Program-made: the position numbers and the translations under genes
Shown: positions 17,050-24,781 of the stretch, one piece after another
How the letters are laid out: each line of letters begins with the position of its first letter
Position numbering within the stretch: position 1 is the stretch's first letter
Source: Streptomyces avicenniae
GTDB taxonomy: Bacteria > Actinomycetota > Actinomycetes > Streptomycetales > Streptomycetaceae
Reading direction: 5' to 3'
Assembly (NCBI RefSeq): GCF_000719135.1
Contig: NZ_JOEK01000020.1
Span: forward strand, 152,774-216,773
Length of the DNA stretch: 64,000 nt
Notes under the pieces: model-generated
Seen by the model: only the letters and a program-made list of their open reading frames with translations
Databases searched by the model: none
What the model was told of the DNA's origin: nothing

Positions 17050-17778
17050 GTGGGGACCACTCAGCTCGGCCGCGCGCACACGGCCGAAAGGCAGCCGGAG
17101 CCCAAGTACTGGCACCTCAAGACGGTGCTGACGGCGGCGCTCGACTCCGAGTTCAGCGTCGGCCAGTCCCTGCCCGACGAGCGGACCCTCGCCGCACGGT
17201 TCGGCGTCGCCCGCGCCACCCTGCGTCAGGCCCTCGACCAGTTGGAGATGGAAGGCCGCCTCCAGCGGCGACGCGGCATCGGCACGACCGTGGCCCCGCC
17301 CCGGGTCGGCGTGGACGTCAGCCCGCGCGGCCAGGGACTCCCCGGCGCCCCGGGAGACCCCTGGGCCACCACGGACGGCGGCACCGCCCCGCCACCGCAG
17401 CCCGTCGCACGCCTCCTCGGCACGGAGCCGGGCGAGCCCGTGCAGATCGCCCACCGCAGTCTCATCAGCCACAGCCGGGCCGTCGCCGTCGAGCACGTCT
17501 ACGTGCCCGTCCCCGCCTCGCCCGCCGACCGCGGCGGCGTCCTGGCCCACCTCCACGCCCTCGCGCCCGACGGCCAGGACCGGGCTGTGGAACTGGGCTC
17601 CGCCGGGGCGGACGAGGCCCGGCGCCTCGACCAACTGCCCGGCGCCCCGGTCCTCGTCGTCACCACGCGCTACCTGTCCGGCGGGCACACGGTCGCCGTC
17701 GCCGTCGCGACCTACCGCGCCGACACGTGCCGTCTCACCTTCGGCGGACGGCAGCCCGTCATCGTTCCTGCCGACTGA
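17050..17778 (+). CDS. GntR-family (HutC/UTRA-type) transcriptional regulator
   Basis: A 242-residue regulator with an N-terminal winged helix (KYWHLKTVLTAALDSEFSVG, then PDERTLAARFGVARATLRQA and LEMEGRLQRRRGIGTTV) and a C-terminal UTRA effector domain (PGEPVQIAHRSLISHSRAVA to the end). The overall plan resembles DasR, the GlcNAc-responsive regulator, but identity cannot be claimed from motifs alone. The GTG at 17050 has GGGAGG five bases upstream; the frame is open further back but runs into the operator region. Its stop overlaps the convergent ROK gene by 20 bases. No transport genes are adjacent, so its targets are elsewhere or it controls itself. Confidence 0.88.
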   Translation: MGTTQLGRAHTAERQPEPKYWHLKTVLTAALDSEFSVGQSLPDERTLAARFGVARATLRQALDQLEMEGRLQRRRGIGTTVAPPRVGVDVSPRGQGLPGAPGDPWATTDGGTAPPPQPVARLLGTEPGEPVQIAHRSLISHSRAVAVEHVYVPVPASPADRGGVLAHLHALAPDGQDRAVELGSAGADEARRLDQLPGAPVLVVTTRYLSGGHTVAVAVATYRADTCRLTFGGRQPVIVPAD

Positions 17779-18928
17779 CGCGCTCCGGCAGCGCGAACAA
17801 CTCCTCCTCCACCCGGTCGAGCGCCAGCCGCAGCGCGCCGAGCGGGACGGCCGCCGCGCCGAGCACGGACGCCACGACGCGCGGGGTGCGCAGGCAGTAA
17901 CGTTCCAGCCGCGCCCGGAGCGGCTGCACCACCCAGTCGAGCCCGGCCGCCCACCCGCCGATCACCACCAGCTCGGGGTCCAGCGCGAGCACCAGCGCCG
18001 TCACGTCGTGCACCAGGCGGTCGAGGAACCGTTCCGCCGCCTGCGCCGCGCCCTCGTCCCCGGCTCCCGCGCGCGCGAAGACCGCCGCCACCGCCTGCTC
18101 GTCGAGCGGCACCAGCGGCTCCACGGATGTGGAGAGCAGCCGCTCCGGAGTGGCCTGACGCCCCAGCAGGTGCAGGGCCCCGATCTCCCCGGCCGCCCCG
18201 CCGTGCCCCCGGTGCAGCCGCCCGCCGATCAGCGACCCGGCGCCAGGACTGAGCCCCGCCAGGACCATCACCACGTCGTCCGCGCCGACCGCCGCGCCGA
18301 GCCACCGCTCGGCGAGCACCGCCGCGTTCGCGTCGTTCTCCACCTGCACCGGGCAGCCGAACATCTCGCCGAGCCGTTCCCGCAGCGGCAGCCCTGTCCA
18401 GCCGGGCAACGCCGTCCCGAGGCGCACCGAGCCGTCAGGGCCGACGATCCCCGGGCTGGCCACGCCCACCGCCCGCAGGGCGGCGTCCGGCGCGCTGTGG
18501 GCGGCCAGCAGTTCCGTCGCCGTCTCGGCCGTGCACGCCAGCCGCTCCTCGGCCGACGCCGCCGTGGACACCTCGCGCGCGAGCGTCCCGAGGCGCCGCC
18601 CCGCCAGGTCGGACAGGACGGCCGCGACCCGGTGTGCGCCCACCTCCACCCCGAGGAGATGCCCCGCCTCGGCGCGGAAACGGAAACGCCTGGCCGGGCG
18701 TCCGAGGCGCCGCGCCCCCGCCGTCGCGGGCTCCTCCGACGCGGCCACGAGACCGGACCGCGTCAGCCCGTCGAGCACTCCCTCGACGGTGGGACGCGAC
18801 AGCCCGGTCGCCCCGGCCAGATCGGTCAGTGACCGCGGCGTCCGGCCCGCCTCGCGCAGCGCGCGCAGCACCACCGCCGAGTTGATCCGGCGCAGCAGCG
18901 ACGGATCGCCGCCCACCAGGCCGCTCAC
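17759..18928 (-). CDS. ROK family transcriptional regulator
   Basis: A 389-residue protein with an N-terminal winged helix (LTDLAGATGLSRPTVEGVLD) followed by a ROK sugar-kinase-like domain. The ATPase/sugar region has VGVASPGIVGPDG, VQVENDANAAVLAERW and the ROK signature HRGHGGAAGEIGALHL. The zinc motif CxCGxxGC normally found after that signature is missing: the segment reads LLGRQATPERLLSTS. That is unusual for a functional kinase and suggests a purely regulatory or altered role. GTG 18928 is the most likely start, 19 bases after purB on the same strand, so co-transcription is possible. The effector is unknown. Confidence 0.82.
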   Translation of the reverse strand: MSGLVGGDPSLLRRINSAVVLRALREAGRTPRSLTDLAGATGLSRPTVEGVLDGLTRSGLVAASEEPATAGARRLGRPARRFRFRAEAGHLLGVEVGAHRVAAVLSDLAGRRLGTLAREVSTAASAEERLACTAETATELLAAHSAPDAALRAVGVASPGIVGPDGSVRLGTALPGWTGLPLRERLGEMFGCPVQVENDANAAVLAERWLGAAVGADDVVMVLAGLSPGAGSLIGGRLHRGHGGAAGEIGALHLLGRQATPERLLSTSVEPLVPLDEQAVAAVFARAGAGDEGAAQAAERFLDRLVHDVTALVLALDPELVVIGGWAAGLDWVVQPLRARLERYCLRTPRVVASVLGAAAVPLGALRLALDRVEEELFALPERVSRQER

Positions 18929-18947
18929 AGCGCCCGTGTCCCCGCGC

Positions 18948-20378
18948 TCAGAGAATTGCGCCGGGCCGGTAGGCCGCCGCCGCCGGATACCGCTTGACGA
19001 CGTCCTCGACCCGCGCGACCACCGCCGCGACCTGGCCGCCGGCGGCGCCGGTGAACGACAGGCGGTCCGCCATGAGGGCGTCGAGTCCCGGCCGGTCCAG
19101 CGGGATGCGTCCGTCCCCGGCCAGCCGGTCCAGCAGCTCGTTGCGCTCGGCGCCCTCGCGCAGGGCGAGCGCGGACGCCACGGCGTGCTCCTTGATCGCC
19201 TCGTGCGCCGTCTCACGGCCGACGCCCGCGCGTACGGCCGCCATCAGCACCTTCGTCGTCGCCAGGAAGGGCAGGTAGCGGTCCAGCTCCCGCGCGACCA
19301 CCGGGCGGAAGGCGCCGAACTCGTCCAGCACCGTCAGGAACGTCTCCACCAGGCCGTCGAACGCGAAGAACGCGTCGGGCAGCGCGACGCGCCGGACGAC
19401 GGAACAGGAGACGTCGCCCTCGTTCCACTGGTCACCGGCGAGTTCGCCCGTCATCGACGCGTAGCCGCGCAGGACCACCGCCAGCCCGTTGACCCGCTCG
19501 CACGACCGGGTGTTCATCTTGTGCGGCATCGCCGACGAGCCGACCTGGCCGGGCTGGAACCCCTCCGTCACCAGCTCCTGCCCGGCCATCAGCCGGATCG
19601 TCTTCGCCAGCGAGGACGGCGCCGCGGCGAGCTGCACCAGCGCCGTCGTCACCTCGAAGTCCAGCGAGCGCGGGTAGACCTGCCCGACGGAGGTGAAGAC
19701 CTGGCCGAAGCCGAGGTGACCGGCGATCCTGCCCTCCAGCTCGGCGAGCTTGCGCTCGTCGCCGCCGAGGAGGTCCAGCATGTCCTGCGACGTGCCCACC
19801 GGGCCCTTGACGCCACGCAGCGGGTAGCGGGTCAGCAGCTCCTCCAGCCGCCCGAAGGCGACCAGCAGTTCGTCGGCGGCGGTGGCGAAACGCTTCCCCA
19901 GCGTCGTCGCCTGCGCCGGGACGTTGTGCGAGCGCCCCGCCATCACCACGTCGCCGTACTCGGCGGCCAGGCTCGCGAGCCGCGCGAGCAGCGCCACCGT
20001 CCGGTCGCGCACCAGTTCGAGGGACAGCCGGATCTGGAGCTGCTCGACGTTCTCCGTCAGGTCGCGCGAGGTCATGCCCTTGTGTACCTGCTCGTGCCCC
20101 GCCAGCGCGTTGAACTCCTCGATCCGCGCCTTGACGTCGTGCCGGGTGACGCGCTCGCGCTCCGCGATCGAGCCGAGGTCCACCTGCTCCAGCACCCGCT
20201 CGTAGTCCGCGACCGCGCCCTCGGGCACCGGGACGCCCAGCTCGTCGAGCGCCCGGAGCACCGCGAGCCACAGACGGCGCTCCAGCACCACCTTGTGCGC
20301 GGGGGACCAGAGTCCGGCGAGATCGACGGAGGCGTAGCGGGCGGCGAGGACGTTCGGGATGCGGGGCTTGTCAGTCAC
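18948..20378 (-). CDS. purB: adenylosuccinate lyase
   Basis: A 476-residue adenylosuccinate lyase, which acts twice in purine synthesis: it splits SAICAR to AICAR plus fumarate and adenylosuccinate to AMP plus fumarate. The fumarase/aspartase superfamily signature GSSAMPHKMN is present near residues 275-285, along with the earlier conserved regions KGMTSRDLTENVEQLQI and MAGRSHNVPAQATTLGKRF. The length is normal. It is a housekeeping gene located between an SGNH hydrolase and a ROK regulator on the same strand. Confidence 0.96.
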   Translation of the reverse strand: MTDKPRIPNVLAARYASVDLAGLWSPAHKVVLERRLWLAVLRALDELGVPVPEGAVADYERVLEQVDLGSIAERERVTRHDVKARIEEFNALAGHEQVHKGMTSRDLTENVEQLQIRLSLELVRDRTVALLARLASLAAEYGDVVMAGRSHNVPAQATTLGKRFATAADELLVAFGRLEELLTRYPLRGVKGPVGTSQDMLDLLGGDERKLAELEGRIAGHLGFGQVFTSVGQVYPRSLDFEVTTALVQLAAAPSSLAKTIRLMAGQELVTEGFQPGQVGSSAMPHKMNTRSCERVNGLAVVLRGYASMTGELAGDQWNEGDVSCSVVRRVALPDAFFAFDGLVETFLTVLDEFGAFRPVVARELDRYLPFLATTKVLMAAVRAGVGRETAHEAIKEHAVASALALREGAERNELLDRLAGDGRIPLDRPGLDALMADRLSFTGAAGGQVAAVVARVEDVVKRYPAAAAYRPGAIL

Positions 20379-20396
20379 GGCACCGGATTCTACGGG

Positions 20397-21173
20397 CTAC
20401 TCCTCGTTCACCGGCGGGGCGAGGTCAGGACGCTTCGGCGCCCGCCCGTCGCCCGACGACCGGCCCGTCAGGCGCCGCCCGATCCAGGGGATGAGGTGCT
20501 CCCGCGCGAACCGTACGTCCGCGGTGCGCCGCGCGTACCAGCCCGCCGGCAGGGAGAGCGGCAGCGTCTCGTCCCACGCGAATCCGGCCTCGTACCCCAG
20601 CCGCTGCCACACGGCCTCGGCCACCCGCCGGTGCCCCTCCGGGCTGAGGTGCAGCCGGTCGTCCGCCCACAGACGCGGGTCGCCGAGCGACGTGGAGGCG
20701 TACAGGTCCACCACGACGGCGCCGTGCCGCTCGGCCAGCTCGTCGATGAACTCGAACAGGCGCTCCATGCGGCTCCGGTAGCGCTCCAGCATCGGGCCGC
20801 GCCGCGCCGGGCTGCGCATGAGCACCAGTTGCTTGCACGTGGGCGCGAGCTGCTCGACGGACTGCCGCAGCAGTCCCGTGACCTGCTCCAAGTCGCAGCG
20901 GGGCCGCAGGACGTCGTTCAGGCCGCCGACGAGCGTCACGAGGTCCGCGCCCATCGCCGCGGCGGTGGGCACCTGTTCCTCCGCGATCTGCCGCATCAGC
21001 TTGCCCCTGACGGCCAGGTTGCCGTACATGAAACCGGCCCTGCGGCTCGCGAAGCGCTGGGCGAGCAGGTCGGCCCAGCCGCGGTAGGTGCCGTCCGGCA
21101 TGAGGTCCGACATGCCCTCGGTGAACGAGTCCCCGACGGCGACGAAACTGCGGAAATCAGGTGCGCTGTCCAT
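20397..21173 (-). CDS. SGNH/GDSL hydrolase
   Basis: A 258-residue hydrolase of the SGNH superfamily. Block I is FVAVGDSFTEGM with the nucleophile Ser at about residue 16, block III is LVGGLNDVLRP, and block V is DDRLHLSPEGHRRVAEAVW with the catalytic Asp and His. There is no signal peptide, so it is a cytoplasmic esterase or acyl hydrolase of unknown substrate. It lies 18 bases upstream of purB on the same strand and is divergent from the MOSC gene, with only 29 bases between the two starts. Confidence 0.9.
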   Translation of the reverse strand: MDSAPDFRSFVAVGDSFTEGMSDLMPDGTYRGWADLLAQRFASRRAGFMYGNLAVRGKLMRQIAEEQVPTAAAMGADLVTLVGGLNDVLRPRCDLEQVTGLLRQSVEQLAPTCKQLVLMRSPARRGPMLERYRSRMERLFEFIDELAERHGAVVVDLYASTSLGDPRLWADDRLHLSPEGHRRVAEAVWQRLGYEAGFAWDETLPLSLPAGWYARRTADVRFAREHLIPWIGRRLTGRSSGDGRAPKRPDLAPPVNEE

Positions 21174-21202
21174 GGCCGCATCATCGTAGCCAGGGCCCTT
21201 GT

Positions 21203-22066
21203 ATGCTCACCGGCGTGGCCCGTGTTGCCGAAGTGACCTCCTACCCGATCAAGGGCTGTGCGGGAGTGACCGTTCCCGCGATCCGCTTCGGCCCGGCGGG
21301 GGCGGCGCACGACCGCGCGTTCATGGTCACCGACACGGCGGGCGTCTTCCGGAGCCAGCGGGCCGATCCCCGGCTCTCCCTCATACGCCCGCGTGTCAGC
21401 GAGGACGGCTCCCTGCTTCGCCTCGAAGCGCCCGGTCTCGGTCCGCTCGACGTCCCGGTGCACGCGGAGGGGCCCGCCCGGCCCGTCTCCCTCTTCGGGG
21501 ACCCCTACCGCGGCATCGACCAGGGCGCCGACGCCGCCGCCTGGCTCACGGAGGTCCTGGCCACCCCCAGCCGCCTCGTCCGGGTGCCGCCCGACCACGG
21601 CCGCGTCACGGACGGGGTGACGCCCGGCACCTCCGGATACGCGGACAGCTCCGCCGTCCACATCCTGTCCCAGGCATCCCTCGACGGCCTGAACGCCCGG
21701 CTGGCCGCCGAAGGGCGACCGCCTCTGCCGATGGACCGCTTCCGTCCGAACCTCGTGGTCACCGGCTGGGCGGAGCCGCACACCGAGGACAGGGTGCGTG
21801 AGGCAGCCGTCGGCGCCGCGGTCCTCGGGTACACCAAGCTCGCCGTCCGCTGCGCCGTCACGCTGGTCAACCAGGCGACGGGCGCGCGCTCCGGGCCCGA
21901 GCCGCTGCGCACGCTGGCCCGCTACCGCAGGGGGGCCGACATCGGGACGGGCGGGGGCGGGGTCTCGTTCGGCGCGAAGTTCTCCGTCGTGCGCCCCGGG
22001 CGGATCGCGGTGGGCGACGAGATACGGGTCGCCGCGTGGGCCGACGCCGGGCCCGTCCCCGCGTGA
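21203..22066 (+). CDS. MOSC domain protein (MOSC_N beta-barrel type)
   Basis: A 287-residue protein with an N-terminal MOSC_N beta barrel (VAEVTSYPIKGCAGVTVPAI, then AHDRAFMVTDTAG) and a C-terminal MOSC domain (MDRFRPNLVVTGWAEPHTED, CAVTLVNQATGARSGPEPLR). Relatives bind molybdenum cofactor or reduce N-hydroxylated compounds together with a ferredoxin; here no ferredoxin domain is fused. ATG 21203 is chosen; a GTG at 21215 is possible. The upstream spacer is only 29 bases, so the promoter overlaps that of the divergent hydrolase. Confidence 0.88.
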   Translation: MLTGVARVAEVTSYPIKGCAGVTVPAIRFGPAGAAHDRAFMVTDTAGVFRSQRADPRLSLIRPRVSEDGSLLRLEAPGLGPLDVPVHAEGPARPVSLFGDPYRGIDQGADAAAWLTEVLATPSRLVRVPPDHGRVTDGVTPGTSGYADSSAVHILSQASLDGLNARLAAEGRPPLPMDRFRPNLVVTGWAEPHTEDRVREAAVGAAVLGYTKLAVRCAVTLVNQATGARSGPEPLRTLARYRRGADIGTGGGGVSFGAKFSVVRPGRIAVGDEIRVAAWADAGPVPA

Positions 22067-22135
22067 CACATCCCAGGGCGTGAGAGCCGGGGAGCGGGGC
22101 ACCCGGAAGGAACGTCGAGACAAAAAGGTGTGATG

Positions 22136-22399
22136 ATGGAAATCTCCGGCATTATCAGTGCGATCGTCATCGGTCTCATCATCGGACTCCTGGGGCGTCT
22201 GGTGCTTCCCGGGCGTCAGCGCATCGGCATCCTCTGGACGATCGCCGTCGGCATCATCGCCGCCCTCCTCGGCTCGGCCCTCGCGTCCGGGCTCGACGTG
22301 AACGACACGAACGGCGTGGACTGGATCGAATGGCTGATCCAGATCGGGCTCGCCGCCGTCGGTGTCTCGCTCGTCGCCGGTGGCCGGAGCAGGCGCTGA
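22136..22399 (+). CDS. GlsB/YeaQ/YmgE family stress membrane protein
   Basis: An 87-residue integral membrane protein with three hydrophobic helices (ISGIISAIVIGLIIGLLGRL; ILWTIAVGIIAALLGSALA; LIQIGLAAVGVSLVAGG), the pattern of transglycosylase-associated/GlsB proteins induced by envelope or general stress. AAAAAGG at 22122-22128 is spaced seven bases from the ATG at 22136; GTG 22130 or ATG 22133 would add one or two residues. The molecular function is unknown. Confidence 0.85.
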   Translation: MEISGIISAIVIGLIIGLLGRLVLPGRQRIGILWTIAVGIIAALLGSALASGLDVNDTNGVDWIEWLIQIGLAAVGVSLVAGGRSRR

Positions 22400-22995
22400 G
22401 CACCCCGGCCCCGAGGCCGGGGCCCCTGCGCCCCGGCCCGATCGGCACCGCGCGTCTGCTCCTCGTGCCCCTGCACCCCGGGCACGCGGCGGAGATGGCC
22501 GCGGTGCTGGCCGATCCCGGCCTCTACCGGTTCACCGGCGGCACACCGCCCACCGCGGGGGCCCTGCGGTCGCGGTACGAACGGCTCGCCGTGGGCTCGC
22601 CCGACCCGGCCGTCTCCTGGTGCAACTGGACGATCGGCCTGCGCGAGGGCGGTCACCTCGCCGGCACGGTCCAGGCCACCGTGACGTCCGCCGCCGCGAC
22701 CGGCCGGGAGCCGGTCGCCGAGGTCGCCTGGGTGGTGGGGACGCCCTGGCAGGGACGCGGCATCGCCACCGAGGCGGCACGCGGGCTCGTCGGCTGGCTC
22801 GCGGGCCGGTCGGTCCACCGCGTCGTCGCCCACGTCCACCCGGAGCACGCCGCCTCGGCGGCCGTCGCGCACGCCCTCGGACTCGCGCCCACCCCGCACC
22901 GGCAGGACGGCGAGATCCGGTGGGCCGGGACGCCGTACGGACGCCACCACCCGCCCGGCGGCGCCGCGGATGCCGATCGCCCGGCCCCTTCCTAG
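22330..22995 (+). CDS. GNAT family N-acetyltransferase (RimJ/RimL-like)
   Basis: The GNAT core runs from about residue 38 (PIGTARLLLVPLHPGHAAEM) through the acetyl-CoA motif VAWVVGTPWQGRGIATEAAR to the C-terminal VVAHVHPEHAASAAVAHALG, as in protein or small-molecule acetyltransferases of the Acetyltransf_3 type. The start is uncertain. The only in-frame ATG before the fold (22330) lies inside the preceding GlsB gene, and the frame then crosses a strong hairpin at 22403-22422. A rarer start codon may be used. Confidence 0.7.
   Translation: MADPDRARRRRCLARRRWPEQALSTPAPRPGPLRPGPIGTARLLLVPLHPGHAAEMAAVLADPGLYRFTGGTPPTAGALRSRYERLAVGSPDPAVSWCNWTIGLREGGHLAGTVQATVTSAAATGREPVAEVAWVVGTPWQGRGIATEAARGLVGWLAGRSVHRVVAHVHPEHAASAAVAHALGLAPTPHRQDGEIRWAGTPYGRHHPPGGAADADRPAPS
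22403..22422 (+). terminator. hairpin after the GlsB-type gene
   Basis: CCCCGGCC-CCGA-GGCCGGGG begins four bases after the GlsB stop codon. Its position is that of a terminator, but it lies inside the apparent reading frame of the following acetyltransferase, so it may instead attenuate read-through. Confidence 0.5.
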
Positions 22996-23044
22996 AGTGA
23001 CGGGAGAGTTCGCGCGCACGGGGGGCAGACACAGGAGGCGGTTC

Positions 23045-23638
23045 ATGGCCAGGCTCAAGTCCGTATCCAAGAATCACGCGGCCGGTAGCAGCCAGCCGTG
23101 GCTGCACCAGCAGGGCGAGGTGATCCAGGAGTTCGGCACGGTCAGGCAGCTGCCGATGGTCCTGTCGTACGACACCCGGATGTACTCCTGCCAGCGGCTG
23201 AACCAGGTCCTCAGCGACAGCCAGATGCTCTACAACCTCTACAAGAAGTGCCACTGGCTGATGCGTGGCCCGACCTTCTACTCGCTCCACCTGCTGCTCG
23301 ACAAGCACGCGGGCGAGCAGCTGGAGCTGGTGGACACCATCGCGGAACGGGTGCAGTCCCTCGGGGGCGTCGCCGTCGGCGACCCGCGGCACGCGGCGGA
23401 GATCACCAAGGTGCCGCGCCCGCCGAACGGCGTCGAGGAGGTCCCGGCCATGATCTCCCGGCTGCTGGAGGCGCACACGCTGATCCTGACCGACTCCCAC
23501 GACGCGGCGGCGCGGGCGGACGAGATGGGGGACGACGGCACCAACGACCTGCTCGTCTCCGACGTCATCAGGACCGGGGAGCTGGAGTCCTGGTTCCTCG
23601 CCGAGCATCTCGTGGACACGCCGCTCGTGCGGGCCTGA
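23045..23638 (+). CDS. dps: Dps family DNA-protection / ferritin-like protein
   Basis: A 197-residue Dps protein, which forms dodecamers that store iron and protect DNA in starvation or oxidative stress. The ferroxidase segment is YNLYKKCHWLMRGPTFYSLH followed by LLLDKHAGEQLELVDTIAER, with the conserved His, Asp and Glu ligands contributed across subunits. The N-terminal tail (MARLKSVSKNHAAGSSQPW) is basic and may contact DNA. AGGAGG six bases before ATG 23045 fixes the start. A long perfect hairpin directly downstream ends the transcript. Confidence 0.93.
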   Translation: MARLKSVSKNHAAGSSQPWLHQQGEVIQEFGTVRQLPMVLSYDTRMYSCQRLNQVLSDSQMLYNLYKKCHWLMRGPTFYSLHLLLDKHAGEQLELVDTIAERVQSLGGVAVGDPRHAAEITKVPRPPNGVEEVPAMISRLLEAHTLILTDSHDAAARADEMGDDGTNDLLVSDVIRTGELESWFLAEHLVDTPLVRA

Positions 23639-23647
23639 ACGACGCGC

Positions 23648-23684
23648 GGAGCCGGGCGCACCCCTCGGGGGTGTGCCCGGCTCC
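23648..23684 (+). terminator. strong terminator after dps
   Basis: A 17-bp stem (arms 23648-23664 and 23668-23684, one G-U pair, loop TCG) starts nine bases after the dps stop. The following stretch to 23890 has lower GC content and no gene. Confidence 0.8.
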
Positions 23685-23902
23685 TGTGTGTGCGGGTGTG
23701 TGCGGGCGGCCGGGGCGCGTGGGGTCACCGGTGTCGTCGATGCGTCGGAAGCCGACCGGAATTGACGCCCGGGAGGCGCTTGATGTCCTTTTCGGTATTT
23801 CGGACAAGAAAATCCTTTCTGTCCGGAACGCTCCGGCCCAGGAGGTCGTTTCCGCTTCGGGTGCCGGGGCAGCCGAGTGGGACACGACCTGGAGGCATGG
23901 CG

Positions 23903-24733
23903 ATGGGATCAGCAATCGGACTACAGGGCCGGGCGACCGCCCGCCGGGCGGCCAACAGTTCGGCGATGGACGGCGCGGCACGCTGGGGACTGGTCGCGCG
24001 CGGCGTCCTCTACCTCCTGATCGGCGCCCTCGCCTGGCAGATAGCCTTCGGCACGGGGGCGGAGCAGGCCGATCAGGGCGGCGCCCTCCGCGAGTTGTCG
24101 GAGAAGCCGCTCGGTGGCTTCCTCATCTGGGCCGTCGGTGTGGGGCTGGTGGGCATGGCGTTGTGGCGGCTGTCCGAGGCGCTGTTCGGCGCCTCGGGAC
24201 CTGACGGGCGCAAGGCGACCAAGCGGCTGCTCTCGGCCGGACGGTTCGTCTTCTACTGCTTCGGCGCGTACACCGTCCTCTCCTTCGCGATGGGCGAGAG
24301 CGGCAGCGGGTCGAGCGACCAGCGCTCCCAGGACATCACCGCCCGCGCCCTCGACCTGCCCGCCGGGCAGTGGCTCGTCGGGGCGGTGGGCCTCGGGATC
24401 GCCGCCGCGGGCCTGATGATCGCGGTACGCGCCCTCATGCGGAAGTTCCGCAAGCACCTCAAGGACGGCCATCTGCCCCGCCGGGCACGACGGTTGATCG
24501 ACACCCTCGGCATAGGCGGGGGACTGGCCCGGGGCGCGACCTTCGCGGTGGCCGGTGTGTTCGCCGTCCAGGCAGCCGCCGACTACGACCCGGACAAGAC
24601 CAAGGGGATGGACGACACCCTCCGCAGCTTCGCCGACACCCCCGCGGGCCCGGCACTGCTGGTCGTGATGGCCGTGGGCCTGGTGATGTTCGGTGTCTTC
24701 TCCATAGCCCTCGCCCGCTGGCGGGACGTCTGA
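23903..24733 (+). CDS. DUF1206 domain membrane protein
   Basis: A 276-residue membrane protein made of three repeated two-helix units (DUF1206), giving six transmembrane helices; the units start at ARWGLVARGVLYLLIGALAW, KRLLSAGRFVFYCFGAYTVL and GGGLARGATFAVAGVFAVQA. The function of the family is unknown; it is common in actinobacteria, often near stress genes such as the Dps gene here. GGAGG at 23891-23895 is well spaced for ATG 23903; an ATG at 23897 is too close to it. Confidence 0.88.
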   Translation: MGSAIGLQGRATARRAANSSAMDGAARWGLVARGVLYLLIGALAWQIAFGTGAEQADQGGALRELSEKPLGGFLIWAVGVGLVGMALWRLSEALFGASGPDGRKATKRLLSAGRFVFYCFGAYTVLSFAMGESGSGSSDQRSQDITARALDLPAGQWLVGAVGLGIAAAGLMIAVRALMRKFRKHLKDGHLPRRARRLIDTLGIGGGLARGATFAVAGVFAVQAAADYDPDKTKGMDDTLRSFADTPAGPALLVVMAVGLVMFGVFSIALARWRDV

Positions 24734-24750
24734 GCCCTCGGGGCCGACCG

Positions 24751-24781
24751 GCGTCCGGCGGGCTGTCAGCCGGCCGGACGC
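24751..24781. terminator. hairpin in the convergent gap
   Basis: GCGTCCGGC (24751-24759) and GCCGGACGC (24773-24781) form a 9-bp stem whose loop holds the stop codon of the ECF42 gene and a second small stem. It separates the convergent DUF1206 and sigma-factor genes. Confidence 0.5.

Noticed and set aside
17050..17778. Naming the GntR gene dasR
   Set aside because: Domain plan and operator resemble DasR, but dasR is normally divergent from the dasABC importer, which is not here; the resemblance is only at family level.
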